This document shows, piece by piece, positions 48,139-61,093 of a DNA stretch of 64,000 nucleotides (the stretch's first letter is position 1; each line of letters starts with the position of its first letter). A program made the translations under genes and the position numbers. Below the pieces are notes generated by a model. The model did not search any database and was not told the DNA's origin. It saw only the letters and a program-made list of their open reading frames with translations. The stretch spans positions 54,530,570-54,594,569 of the forward strand of contig NC_085046.1 of assembly GCF_963662255.1 (NCBI RefSeq). The letters run 5' to 3'. This stretch comes from Cinclus cinclus. Its lineage: Eukaryota; Chordata; Aves; Passeriformes; Cinclidae.

Positions 48139-49510
48139 TGTTTCTCTGACACAATCTCAGAGTGTGGCTTTCTCGGCCTTCTCCTGTTGCCTTTTCCCTC
48201 TGCCCTCAAATGCCAATGTGGGCGGCAACTGGGAGGGGAGGGGATAGGAACATTGTAGCCACAGGGGCCCAGAGGAGCCCTGGCAGGGGCCTGTGCCCAG
48301 TGCTACAGGAAGACAAGAAGCAGCCCCCAGGCCAAGCTTGGGACCCAGCCTGGGAGTCTGGAAAGCTTCCTGCTCTCAACTGCAGGGCAGGACAGGCCAT
48401 CTTCATGGGGCATGAGCTGCAGGCAGCAAGCGAGCTAAAAGGGACAGAAGGAGCCCTCAGCTGGGGTCACAGTCAGTGCTGCAGAGGAAAGCAAAACTTC
48501 TCGGGATCCAGAGCCAATGTGGCCTGAGGGAAAGTTCCTTCTTGACCCCAGGGCTACTGATTGGCCGTGTTGAAAAGGGGCTCTGGAATGAAGGCAGCCA
48601 GTGGAAACACCGGTCGCCTTGGAGAACCACATGCCATCCTGCCTGTTCAGCAGAGTCAGCTGCACAGGACAACCCAGGGTCTGCCAGGCCAAGTGCCAGT
48701 GGCACAATAGGTAGAGTCTGCAAGGATGCTCCAGGAAGTCCCTGATGCAAAGAGATGGAGAGATGCTTCGTTGGTGTGGCTAGCTTTTAGCTGTCAGAAT
48801 AAACCAAAACTCTTGTAGGGATCTTCAGAAGATCCCGCCCTTCAAAATGACAATGGCCTGCACCGAGAGAGGGGCCAGCTTCCAGTTTGATGCCGCCCTG
48901 AGCACTGAAGGGGATGAGTGGAGGGAAAGAGCCAAGAGGAAGGATGGATTTGAACAAATCCACAGGATTCCTGCCAAGCCATTGAAGCCTAAGTGCAGAT
49001 GTATCCTTGGCCAAGGAAATGAGTGACTTGAGATGGCAACAAGTCAGATGTGTACAGGCGAGAAACGCAAGCCCTCTATTTAAGGAGGGTTCCGAACAAT
49101 CAAGAGAGCTTTTGTCACGTGGATCACCGAGGGTTGTGTGTCTGTCTCCAGCCAGGACCGCGGTTACCGTTCTACTCAACGACAGCAGAGATTTTCTCCC
49201 CGTTTTGGACCGTTTTTGGTTTGCCCAAAAGGGTGCTTGATGCTTCTTTTTCAGTTCTCTCTCCATCGTCAACTTGATGTTTCAATGGGATGAGGAGAGC
49301 AACAGCGGGTTGCAAGGGTCACTGAGCTAAGGACCACACCATCGTGCCCGTCAACAGCGATCCAATGGGGCTGTGGAGAAGAAAAGAAATGGGAATTGAA
49401 AAGCAACCTGGCAAGAAGTTGATGCGGAGACTGGCAGGAGATGTCAGCATGTGCTCGCCTGTCCGAGTGGCGCAGGCGAGCAGCACTGAGAATAGAGAAG
49501 AAGGGCTGTC
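48139..49510. other. Spacer S15
   Basis: Variants are GGCAACAAG and AAGCCCTC, matching S8. Exon 1 for U16 is 49511-49590 (Trp). Intron 1 (49591-50019) is TGTAAAT (49640) with GGCCAGAGCAG, and TTGGCAGCTG as before U8 and U15. Confidence 0.65.
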
Positions 49511-50279
49511 ATGTCACGGGATTTAAAGCAGCCAAGCCACGTGCCGGATGTACACAGAAGCCTCCCGTGGCAAAAGTGGGAAACTAGCAGGTAATGTGCT
49601 TCTAGCGGAGAAATGCTGGGACTGAGGTGGCCAAATGATTGTAAATTCCGAGGCAAGAAAGAGGGAATGATGGCATGGCCCACTTACCCCATGTTTTCTC
49701 CTGAGGCCGTGTACTTGCAGGGGCTAAAGGCCCGCTCTGGCAGATTTGGAAGGCAGTCAAGGCAGCCAGGCCAGAGCAGTGACAACAGCGTGACATCAGC
49801 GGCCCACAAACCGCATGGGTGGCAACCTCAGTGAGCAAAGCATTGTGACCTCACATCCCTCACTGCTTATGTTTGGGCACAGACAGAGCTGGGCTCAGAC
49901 CGGCTCGCGCCTGGACTCCTGGCAAGCGTGCCTGCGAGGACTGGAAGCCCGCGAGGTCCTTGGCAGCTGCTGTGGGCAAGTCTGGGTTGTGATTCCCACG
50001 CCTTTGCCTGTTTCCTTAGCCATACGTGGTTGAGGAAGCCAAGCAGTGTGAGCGGTGCTTGCGGCGGCACAGGTGAGCGGTGCAGGAAAGGACTACGGGG
50101 TGGCCGTGGGCTGGGCGATGGTGTCTGGGGAGCTGTGAGTGTGTGGTGTCCTTCTTGAGGGGCCTGGGCGCTCCTTTGAGCCGCCCATCTCCCTGGGACA
50201 GCAAGTGACCTGTTTTGCAGCGTGTCACACCAGCAGGAGGGAGCAGCTGCTGTGCCCAGCTCTGCTGCAAGCCACAAGC

Positions 50280-51113
50280 ATGGCCACGGAGACAGACTGG
50301 AACTGCCCCATCTGCCGTGACGGTCCCGGTGAAAAGGCTTCTGTAACACCGTGCGTCCACCAGTTCTGCCTGGGCTGCATTGTGCGCTGGGTCAAGACCA
50401 AGCCATTGTGCCCCCTGTGCAGGCAGCCTATCAAGAGCATCGTTTACTCTGTTCGGTCGGAGGAAGACTTTCTGGAGATAGCTCTCCCAAGCTCCTCAGA
50501 CTCATGGGCTGCTGGTCACCAGGATGAGCAGGGGGCTGCGGAGCGCATGCCCAGCACCTATGTAGCTGGCTTCCCAGCTGAGCTCTGGGCTGGCATTTTC
50601 CAGGACTGCTCAGAAATCCTGGAGCCCCTGCTGCCCTGGCTGAACCAGGAGCTTTCGCAGCTGCTCAGGACCCACTGGTGGGAGGTGGCTCTGGCACAGA
50701 GTGTGGTCGTAGCCAATTTGTGCTACTATGGGCTGAGGCAGGAGGCCTTGGTCCAGGAGCTGCAAGGCCTGCTGCAGGAGCAGACGGTGGCATTTGTGCG
50801 CCGGCTCATTGACACTGCTGCTGACAGGTGCAGTGATGAGATCCTGCGGCGGATGAACCTCCTGAACTCCCATGCTCAGGAGGAAGAGGAGCAGGAGCAG
50901 GAGCAGGAGGAAGAGGAGGAGGGTCCCAAAGGCATCACTGCCTCCCTCCAGGGGACTCTCACCCCCATGGTGGCCTCCTCCCACAGCCCTATGGTCTCCA
51001 ATGTGGAAGCAGACACTGGAACATTGGAAGCCACGCTGCGTGAGGGGCCCAGCCGCTCTCCATCCATGCCCGTCCATGCAGAGCGGGAGCAGCCCCAGGA
51101 CGAGCCTGGCGAG

Positions 51114-51145
<32 letters not shown>

Positions 51146-51332
51146 AGGCCCCTCTGCCCAAGGCTGCAGCCGCAGCCGTCGTGCTCCTGGCCAGGACACG
51201 GACAGCGTGCCCAAGGAGTGCCGGCGCCCCACAAAGAGGAAGGCCTCTAGACCTCAGGACTCTCCCCAGCCCCCAAAAAGGCCGTCCCGCCAGCGCAAGC
51301 CCAAGCCAAGGCCCCTTGATTGTAGGAAGTAG
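50280..51332 (+). CDS. TOPORS-like RING protein, U16 (class R, 350 aa, shortest)
   Basis: It has the shortest tract, a pure (CAG)9 at 51115-51141. Two private changes fall in the basic tail: Arg305Gln (CAG for CGG) and Arg314Cys (TGC for CGC). The second sits inside the nuclear-localisation-like cluster and could weaken it. The RING is intact. Upstream exons are 49511-49590 and 50020-50072, and intron 2 is 50073-50220. Poly(A) signals lie at 51393 and 51433. Confidence 0.87.
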
Positions 51333-51442
51333 GAGTAGATGTAGGAGTAAAGAATCAATGTTAGGAGTTGGAAATTGTTTTTAGAAGTAGGAAATAAATG
51401 GTAGAGTTAGGAAATCAATTGTAGAAGTAGGAAATAAATTGT

Positions 51443-52814
51443 TGTTTCTCTGACACAGTCTCAGAGTGTGGCTTTCTCGGCCTTCTCCTGTTGCCTTTTC
51501 CCTCTGCCCTCAAATGCCAATGTGGGCGGCAACTGGGAGGGGAGGGGATAGCAGCATTGTAGCCACAGGGGCCCAGAGGAGCCCTGGCAGGGGCCTGTGC
51601 CCAGTGCTACAGGAAGACAAGAAGCAGCCCCCAGGCCAAGCTTGGGACCCAGCCTGGGAGTCTGGAAAGCTTCCTGCTCTCAACTGCAGGGCAGGACAGG
51701 CCATCTTCATGGGGCATGAGCTGCAGGCAGCAAGCGAGCTAAAAGGGACAGAAGGAGCCCTCAGCTGGGGTCACAGTCAGTGCTGCAGGGGAAAGCAAAA
51801 CTTCTCGGGATCCAGAGCCAATGTGGCCTGAGGGAAAGTTCCTTCTTGACCCCAGGGCTACTGATTGGCCGTGTTGAAAAGGGGCTCTGGAATGAAGGCA
51901 GCCAGTGGAAACACCGGTCGCCTTGGAGAACCACATGCCATCCTGCCTGTTCAGCAGAGTCAGCTGCACAGGACAACCCAGGGTCTGCCAGGCCAAGTGC
52001 CAGTGGCACAATAGGTAGAGTCTGCAAGGATGCTCCAGGAAGTCCCTGATGCAAAGAGATGGAGAGATGCTTCGTTGGTGTGGCTAGCTTTTAGCTGTCA
52101 GAATAAACCAAAACTCTTGTAGGGATCTTCAGAAGATCCCGCCCTTCAAAATGACAATGGCCTGCACCGAGAGAGGGGCCAGCTTCCAGTTTGATGCCGC
52201 CCTGAGCACTGAAGGGGATGAGTGGAGGGAAAGAGCCAAGAGGAAGGATGGATTTGAACAAATCCACAGGATTCCTGCCAAGCCATTGAAGCCTAAGTGC
52301 AGATGTATCCTTGGCCAAGGAAATGAGTGACTTGAGATGGCGACAAGTCAGATGTGTACAGGCGAGAAACGCAAGCCCTCTATTTAAGGAGGGTTCCGAA
52401 CAATCAAGAGAGCTTTTGTCACGTGGATCACCGAGGGTTGTGTGTCTGTCTCCAGCCAGGACCGCGGTTACCGTTCTACTCAACGACAGCAGAGATTTTC
52501 TCCCCGTTTTGGACCGTTTTTGGTTTGCCCAAAAGGGTGCTTGATGCTTCTTTTTCAGTTCTCTCTCCATCGTCAACTTGATGTTTCAATGGGATGAGGA
52601 GAGCAACAGCGGGTTGCAAGGGTCACTGAGCTAAGGACCACACCATCGTGCCCGTCAACAGCGATCCAATGGGGCTGTGGAGAAGAAAAGAAATGGGAAT
52701 TGAAAAGCAACCTGGCAAGAAGTTGATGCGGAGACTGGCAGGAGATGTCAGCATGTGCTCGCCTGTCCGAGTGGCGCAGGCGAGCAGCACTGAGAATAGA
52801 GAAGAAGGGCTGTC
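51443..52814. other. Spacer S16
   Basis: It has CACAGTCTCAG, GATAGCAGCATTG (shared with S17) and a private GCAGGGGAAAGC. Exon 1 for U17 is 52815-52894 (Cys). Intron 1 (52895-53323) is a third form: TATAAAA (52944) followed by TCTGAGG, kept through the rest of the window. Confidence 0.65.
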
Positions 52815-53583
52815 ATGTCACGGGATTTAAAGCAGCCAAGCCACGTGCCTGATGTACACAGAAGCCTCCCGTGCCAAAAGTGGGAAACTAGCAGGTAATG
52901 TGCTTCTAGAGGAGAAATGCTGGGACTGAGGTGGCCAAATGATTATAAAATCTGAGGCAAGAAAGAGGGAATGATGGCATGGCCCACGTACCCCATGTTT
53001 TCTCCTGAGGCCGTGGACTTGCAGGGGCTAAAGGCCCACTCTGGCAGATTTGGAAGGCAGTCAAGGCAGCCAGGCGAGAGCAGTGACATCAGCGTGACAT
53101 CAGCGGCCCACAAACCGCATGGGTGGCAACCTCAGTGAGCAAAGCATTGTGACCTCACATCCCTCACTGCTTATGTTTGGGCACAGACAGAGCTGGGCTC
53201 AGACCGGCTCACGCCTGCACTCCTGGCAAGCGTGCCTGCGAGGACTGGAAGCCCGCGAGGTCCTTGGGAGCTGCTGTGGGCAAGTCTGGGTTGTGATTCC
53301 CACGCCTTTGCCTGTTTCCTTAGCCATACGTGGTTGAGGAAGCCAAGCAGTGTGAGCGGTGCTTGCGGCGGCACAGGTGAGCGGTGCAGGAAAGGACTAC
53401 GGGGTGGCCGTGGGCTGGGTGATGGTGTCTGGGGAGCTGTGAGTGTGTGGTGTCCTTCTTGAGGGGCCTGGGCGCTCCTTTGAGCCGCCCATCTCCCTGG
53501 GACAGCAAGTGACCTGTTTTGCAGCGTGTCACACCAGCAGGAGGGAGCAGCTGCTGTGCCCAGCTCTGCTGCAAGCCACAAGC

Positions 53584-54416
53584 ATGGCCACGGAGACAGA
53601 CTGGAACTGCCCCATCTGCCGTGACGGTCCCGGTGAAAAGGCTTCTGTAACACCGTGCGTCCACCAGTTCTGCCTGGGCTGCATTGTGCGCTGGGTCAAG
53701 ACCAAGCCATTGTGCCCCCTGTGCAGGCAGCCTATCAAGAGCATCGTTTACTCTGTTCGGTCGGAGGAAGACTTTCTGGAGATAGCTCTCCCAAGCTCCT
53801 CAGACTCATGGGCTGCTGGTCACCAGGATGAGCAGGGGGCTGCGGAGCGCATGCCCAGCACCTATGTAGCTGGCTTCCCAGCTGAGCTCTGGGCTGGCAT
53901 TTTCCAGGACTGCTCAGAAATCCTGGAGCCCCTGCTGCCCTGGCTGAACCAGGAGCTTTCGCAGCTGCTCAGGACCCACTGGTGGGAGGTGTCTCTGGCA
54001 CAGAGTGTGGTCGTAGCCAATTTGTGCTACTATGGGCTGAGGCAGGAGGCCTTGGTCCAGGAGCTGCAAGGCCTGCTGCAGGAGCAGACGGTGGCATTTG
54101 TGCGCCGGCTCATTGACACTGCTGCTGACAGGTGCAGTGATGAGATCCTGCGGCGGATGAACCTCCTGAACTCCCATGCTCAGGAGGAAGAGGAGCAGGA
54201 GCAGGAGCAGGAGGAAGAGGAGGAGGGTCCCAAAGGCATCACTGCCTCCCTCCAGGGGACTCTCACCCCCATGGTGGCCTCCTCCCACAGCCCTATGGTC
54301 TCCAATGTGGAAGCAGACACTGGAACATTGGAAGCCACGCTGCGTGAGGGGCCCAGCCGCTCTCCATCCATGCCCGTCCATGCAGAGCGGGAGCAGCCCC
54401 AGGACGAGCCTGGCGA

Positions 54417-54455
<39 letters not shown>

Positions 54456-54642
54456 AGGCCCCTCTGCCCAAGGCTGCAGCCGCAGCCGTCGTGCTCCTGG
54501 CCGGGACACGGACAGTGTGCCCAAGGAGCGCCGGCGCCCCACAAAGAGGAAGGCCTCTAGACCTCAGGACTCTCCCCAGCCCCCAAAAAGGCCGTCCCGC
54601 CAGCGCAAGCCCAAGCCAAGGCCCCTTGATTGTAGGAAGTAG
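53584..54642 (+). CDS. TOPORS-like RING protein, U17 (class R, 352 aa, Ala137Ser)
   Basis: A private Ser137 (TCT for GCT) lies just after the WW pair of the helical region. It has a pure (CAG)11 at 54419-54451 and the AGT Ser codon shared with U9. Upstream exons are 52815-52894 and 53324-53376, and intron 2 is 53377-53524 with a private GGGTGATGG. Poly(A) signals lie at 54703 and 54743. Confidence 0.87.
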
Positions 54643-54752
54643 GAGTAGATGTAGGAGTAAAGAATCAATGTTAGGAGTTGGAAATTGTTTTTAGAAGTAG
54701 GAAATAAATGGTAGAGTTAGGAAATCAATTGTAGAAGTAGGAAATAAATTGT

Positions 54753-56124
54753 TGTTTCTCTGACACAGTCTCAGAGTGTGGCTTTCTCGGCCTTCTCCTG
54801 TTGCCTTTTCCCTCTGCCCTCAAATGCCAATGTGGGCGGCAACTGGGAGGGGAGGGGATAGCAGCATTGTAGCCACAGGGGCCCAGAGGAGCCCTGGCAG
54901 GGGCCTGTGCCCAGTGCTACAGGAAGACAAGAAGCAGCCCCCAGGCCAAGCTTGGGACCCAGCCTGGGAGTCTGGAAAGCTTCCTGCTCTCAACTGCAGG
55001 GCAGGACAGGCCATCTTCATGGGGCATGAGCTGCAGGCAGCAAGCGAGCTAAAAGGGACAGAAGGAGCCCTCAGCTGGGGTCACAGTCAGTGCTGCAGAG
55101 GAAAGCAAAACTTCTCGGGATCCAGAGCCAATGTGGCCTGAGGGAAAGTTCCTTCTTGACCCCAGGGCTACTGATTGGCCGTGTTGAAAAGGGGCTCTGG
55201 AATGAAGGCAGCCAGTGGAAACACCGGTCGCCTTGGAGAACCACATGCCATCCTGCCTGTTCAGCAGAGTCAGCTGCACAGGACAACCCAGGGTCTGCCA
55301 GGCCAAGTGCCAGTGGCACAATAGGTAGAGTCTGCAAGGATGCTCCAGGAAGTCCCTGATGCAAAGAGATGGAGAGATGCTTCGTTGGTGTGGCTAGCTT
55401 TTAGCTGTCAGAATAAACCAAAACTCTTGTAGGGATCTTCAGAAGATCCCGCCCTTCAAAATGACAATGGCCTGCACCGAGAGAGGGGCCAGCTTCCAGT
55501 TTGATGCCGCCCTGAGCACTGAAGGGGATGAGTGGAGGGAAAGAGCCAAGAGGAAGGATGGATTTGAACAAATCCACAGGATTCCTGCCAAGCCATTGAA
55601 GCCTAAGTGCAGATGTATCCTTGGCCAAGGAAATGAGTGACTTGAGATGACGACAAGTCAGATGTGTACAGGCGAGAAACGCAAGGCCTCTATTTAAGGA
55701 GGGTTCCGAACAATCAAGAGAGCTTTTGTCACGTGGATCACCGAGGGTTGTGTGTCTGTCTCCAGCCAGGACCGCGGTTACCGTTCTACTCAACGACAGC
55801 AGAGATTTTCTCCCCGTTTTGGACCGTTTTTGGTTTGCCCAAAAGGGTGCTTGATGCTTCTTTTTCAGTTCTCTCTCCATCGTCAACTTGATGTTTCAAT
55901 GGGATGAGGAGAGCAACAGCGGGTTGCAAGGGTCACTGAGCTAAGGACCACACCATCGTGCCTGTCAACAGCGATCCAATGGGGCTGTGGAGAAGAAAAG
56001 AAATGGGAATTGAAAAGCAACCTGGCAAGAAGTTGATGCGGAGACTGGCAGGAGATGTCAGCATGTGCTCGCCTGTCCGAGTGGCGCAGGCGAGCAGCAC
56101 TGAGAATAGAGAAGAAGGGCTGTC
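54753..56124. other. Spacer S17
   Basis: GATGACGACAAG and GTGCCTGTC are private changes. Exon 1 for U18 is 56125-56204 (CCG, Cys). Intron 1 (56205-56633) is TATAAAA (56254) with TCTGAGG, a private CCCCATATTTT and a private GAGGTACTT. Confidence 0.65.
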
Positions 56125-56893
56125 ATGTCACGGGATTTAAAGCAGCCAAGCCACGTGCCGGATGTACACAGAAGCCTCCCGTGCCAAAAGTGGGAAACTA
56201 GCAGGTAATGTGCTTCTAGCGGAGAAATGCTGGGACTGAGGTGGCCAAATGATTATAAAATCTGAGGCAAGAAAGAGGGAATGATGGCATGGCCCACGTA
56301 CCCCATATTTTCTCCTGAGGCCGTGGACTTGCAGGGGCTAAAGGCCCGCTCTGGCAGATTTGGAAGGCAGTCAAGGCAGCCAGGCGAGAGCAGTGACATC
56401 AGCGTGACATCAGCGGCCCACAAACCGCATGGGTGGCAACCTCAGTGAGCAAAGCATTGTGACCTCACATCCCTCACTGCTTATGTTTGGGCACAGACAG
56501 AGCTGGGCTCAGACCGGCTCGCGCCTGGACTCCTGGCAAGCGTGCCTGCGAGGACTGGAAGCCCGCGAGGTACTTGGGAGCTGCTGTGGGCAAGTCTGGG
56601 TTGTGATTCCCACGCCTTTGCCTGTTTCCTTAGCCATACGTGGTTGAGGAAGCCAAGCAGTGTGAGCGGTGCTTGCGGCGGCACAGGTGAGCGGTGCAGG
56701 AAAGGACTACGGGGTGGCCGTGGGCTGGGCGATGGTGTCTGGGGAGCTGTGAGTGTGTGGTGTCCTTCTTGAGGGGCCTGGGCGCTCCTTTGAGCCGCCC
56801 ATCTCCCTGGGACAGCAAGTGACCTGTTTTGCAGCGTGTCACACCAGCAGGAGGGAGCAGCTGCTGTGCCCAGCTCTGCTGCAAGCCACAAGC

Positions 56894-57726
56894 ATGGCCA
56901 CGGAGACAGACTGGAACTGCCCCATCTGCCGTGACGGTCCCGGTGAAAAGGCTTCTGTAACACCGTGCGTCCACCAGTTCTGCCTGGGCTGCATTGTGCG
57001 CTGGGTCAAGACCAAGCCATTGTGCCCCCTGTGCAGGCAGCCTATCAAGAGCATCGTTTACTCTGTTCGGTCGGAGGAAGACTTTCTGGAGATAGCTCTC
57101 CCAAGCTCCTCAGACTCATGGGCTGCTGGTCACCAGGATGAGCAGGGGGCTGCGGAGCGCATGCCCAGCACCTATGTAGCTGGCTTCCCAGCTGAGCTCT
57201 GGGCTGGCATTTTCCAGGACTGCTCAGAAATCCTGGAGCCCCTGCTGCCCTGGCTGAACCAGGAGCTTTCGCAGCTGCTCAGGACCCACTGGTGGGAGGT
57301 GGCTCTGGCACAGAGTGTGGTCGTAGCCAATTTGTGCAACTATGGGCTGAGGCAGGAGGCCTTGGTCCAGGAGCTGCAAGGCCTGCTGCAGGAGCAGACG
57401 GTGGCATTTGTGCGCCGGCTCATTGACACTGCTGCTGACAGGTGCAGTGATGAGATCCTGCGGCGGATGAACCTCCTGAACTCCCATGCTCAGGAGGAAG
57501 AGGAGCAGGAGCAGGAGCAGGAGGAAGAGGAGGAGGGTCCCAAAGGCATCACTGCCTCCCTCCAGGGGACTCTCACCCCCATGGTGGCCTCCTCCCACAG
57601 CCCTATGGTCTCCAATGTGGAAGCAGACACTGGAACATTGGAAGCCACGCTGCGTGAGGGGCCCAGCCGCTCTCCATCCATGCCCGTCCATGCAGAGCAG
57701 GAGCAGCCCCAGGACGAGCCTGGCGA

Positions 57727-57774
<48 letters not shown>

Positions 57775-57961
57775 AGGCCCCTCTGCCCAAGGCTGCAGCC
57801 GCAGCCGTCGTGCTCCTGGCCGGGACACGGACAGCGTGCCCAAGGAGCGCCGGCGCCCCACAAAGAGGAAGGCCTCTAGACCTCAGGACTCTCCCCAGCC
57901 CCCAAAAAGGCCGTCCCGCCAGCGCAAGCCCAAGCCAAGGCCCCTTGATTGTAGGAAGTAG
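56894..57961 (+). CDS. TOPORS-like RING protein, U18 (class R, 355 aa, Tyr149Asn)
   Basis: Two private changes: Tyr149Asn (AAC for TAC) in the helical region, and Arg269Gln (CAG for CGG) before the Ala run. The tract is a pure (CAG)14 at 57729-57770. Tyr149 is invariant in all other copies that reach it, so this is the substitution most likely to matter for folding. Upstream exons are 56125-56204 and 56634-56686, and intron 2 is 56687-56834. Poly(A) signals lie at 58022 and 58062. Confidence 0.87.
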
Positions 57962-58071
57962 GAGTAGATGTAGGAGTAAAGAATCAATGTTAGGAGTTGG
58001 AAATTGTTTTTAGAAGTAGGAAATAAATGGTAGAGTTAGGAAATCAATTGTAGAAGTAGGAAATAAATTGT

Positions 58072-59443
58072 TGTTTCTCTGACACAGTCTCAGAGTGTGG
58101 CTTTCTCGGCCTTCTCCTGTTGCCTTTTCCCTCTGCCCTCAAATGCCAATGTGGGCGGCAACTGGGAGGGGAGGGGATAGGAACATTGTAGCCACAGGGG
58201 CCCAGAGGAGCCCTGGCAGGGGCCTGTGCCCAGTGCTACAGGAAGACAAGAAGCAGCCCCCAGGCCAAGCTTGGGACCCAGCCTGGGAGTCTGGAAAGCT
58301 TCCTGCTCTCAACTGCAGGGCAGGACAGGCCATCTTCATGGGGCATGAGCTGCAGGCAGCAAGCGAGCTAAAAGGGACAGAAGGAGCCCTCAGCTGGGGT
58401 CACAGTCAGTGCTGCAGAGGAAAGCAAAACTTCTCGGGATCCAGAGCCAATGTGGCCTGAGGGAAAGTTCCTTCTTGACCCCAGGGCTACTGATTGGCCG
58501 TGTTGAAAAGGGGCTCTGGAATGAAGGCAGCCAGTGGAAACACCGGTCGCCTTGGAGAACCACATGCCATCCTGCCTGTTCAGCAGAGTCAGCTGCACAG
58601 GACAACCCAGGGTCTGCCAGGCCAAGTGCCAGTGGCACAATAGGTAGAGTCTGCAAGGATGCTCCAGGAAGTCCCTGATGCAAAGAGATGGAGAGATGCT
58701 TCGTTGGTGTGGCTAGCTTTTAGCTGTCAGAATAAACCAAAACTCTTGTAGGGATCTTCAGAAGATCCCGCCCTTCAAAATGACAATGGCCTGCACCGAG
58801 AGAGGGGCCAGCTTCCAGTTTGATGCCGCCCTGAGCACTGAAGGGGATGAGTGGAGGGAAAGAGCCAAGAGGAAGGATGGATTTGAACAAATCCACAGGA
58901 TTCCTGCCAAGCCATTGAAGCCTAAGTGCAGATGTATCCTTGGCCAAGGAAATGAGTGACTTGAGATGGCAACAAGTCAGATGTGTACAGGCGAGAAACG
59001 CAAGCCCTCTATTTAAGGAGGGTTCCGAACAATCAAGAGAGCTTTTGTCACGTGGATCACCGAGGGTTGTGTGTCTGTCTCCAGCCAGGACCGCGGTTAC
59101 CGTTCTACTCAACGACAGCAGAGATTTTCTCCCCGTTTTGGACCGTTTTTGGTTTGCCCAAAAGGGTGCTTGATGCTTCTTTTTCAGTTCTCTCTCCATC
59201 GTCAACTTGATGTTTCAATGGGATGAGGAGAACAACAGCGGGTTGCAAGGGTCACTGAGCTAAGGACCACACCATCGTGCCCGTCAACAGCGATCCAATG
59301 GGGCTGTGGAGAAGAAAAGAAATGGGAATTGAAAAGCAACCTGGCAAGAAGTTGATGCGGAGACTGGCAGGAGATGTCAGCATGTGCTCGCCTGTCCGAG
59401 TGGCACAGGCGAGCAGCACTGAGAATAGAGAAGAAGGGCTGTC
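58072..59443. other. Spacer S18
   Basis: GGAGAACAACAGC and GAGTGGCACAGG are private; the second changes only the loop of the stem-loop. Exon 1 for U19 is 59444-59523 (CCG, Trp). Intron 1 (59524-59952) is TATAAAA (59573) with TCTGAGG. Confidence 0.65.
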
Positions 59444-60212
59444 ATGTCACGGGATTTAAAGCAGCCAAGCCACGTGCCGGATGTACACAGAAGCCTCCCG
59501 TGGCAAAAGTGGGAAACTAGCAGGTAATGTGCTTCTAGAGGAGAAATGCTGGGACTGAGGTGGCCAAATGATTATAAAATCTGAGGCAAGAAAGAGGGAA
59601 TGATGGCATGGCCCACGTACCCCATGTTTTCTCCTGAGGCTGTGGACTTGCAGGGGCTAAAGGCCCGCTCTGGCAGATTTGGAAGGCAGTCAAGGCAGCC
59701 AGGCGAGAGCAGTGACATCAGCGTGACATCAGCGGCCCACAAACCGCATGGGTGGCAACCTCAGTGAGCAAAGCATTGTGACCTCACATCCCTCACTGCT
59801 TATGTTTGGGCACAGACAGAGCTGGGCTCAGACCGGCTCGCGCCTGGACTCCTGGCAAGCGTGCCTGCGAGGACTGGAAGCCCGCGAGGTCCTTGGGAGC
59901 TGCTGTGGGCAAGTCTGGGTTGTGATTCCCACGCCTTTGCCTGTTTCCTTAGCCATACGTGGTTGAGGAAGCCAAGCAGTGTGAGCGGTGCTTGCGGCGG
60001 CACAGGTGAGCGGTGCAGGAAAGGACTACGGGGTGGCCGTGGGCTGGGCGATGGTGTCTGGGGAGCTGTGAGTGTGTGGTGTCCTTCTTGAGGGGCCTGG
60101 GCGCTCCTTTGAGCCGCCCATCTCCCTGGGACAGCAAGTGACCTGTTTTGCAGCGTGTCACACCAGCAGGAGGGAGCAGCTGCTGTGCCCAGCTCTGCTG
60201 CAAGCCACAAGC

Positions 60213-61045
60213 ATGGCCACGGAGACAGACTGGAACTGCCCCATCTGCCGTGACGGTCCCGGTGAAAAGGCTTCTGTAACACCGTGCGTCCACCAGTTCT
60301 GCCTGGGCTGCATTGTGCGCTGGGTCAAGACCAAGCCATTGTGCCCCCTGTGCAGGCAGCCTATCAAGAGCATCGTTTACTCTGTTCGGTCGGAGGAAGA
60401 CTTTCTGGAGATAGCTCTCCCAAGCTCCTCAGACTCATGGGCTGCTGGTCACCAGGATGAGCAGGGGGCTGCGGAGCGCATGCCCAGCACCTATGTAGCT
60501 GGCTTCCCAGCTGAGCTCTGGGCTGGCATTTTCCAGGACTGCTCAGAAATCCTGGAGCCCCTGCTGCCCTGGCTGAACCAGGAGCTTTCGCAGCTGCTCA
60601 GGACCCACTGGTGGGAGGTGGCTCTGGCACAGAGTGTGGTCGTAGCCAATTTGTGCTACTATGGGCTGAGGCAGGAGGCCTTGGTCCAGGAGCTGCAAGG
60701 CCTGCTGCAGGAGCAGACGGTGGCATTTGTGCGCCGGCTCATTGACACTGCTGCTGACAGGTGCAGTGATGAGATCCTGCGGCGGATGAACCTCCTGAAC
60801 TCCCATGCTCAGGAGGAAGAGGAGCAGGAGCAGGAGCAGGAGGAAGAGGAGGAGGGTCCCAAAGGCATCACTGCCTCCCTCCAGGGGACTCTCACCCCCA
60901 TGGTGGCCTCCTCCCACAGCCCTATGGTCTCCAATGTGGAAGCAGACACTGGAACATTGGAAGCCACGCTGCGTGAGGGGCCCAGCCGCTCTCCATCCAT
61001 GCCCGTCCATGCAGAGCGGGAGCAGCCCCAGGACGAGCCTGGCGA

Positions 61046-61093
<48 letters not shown>

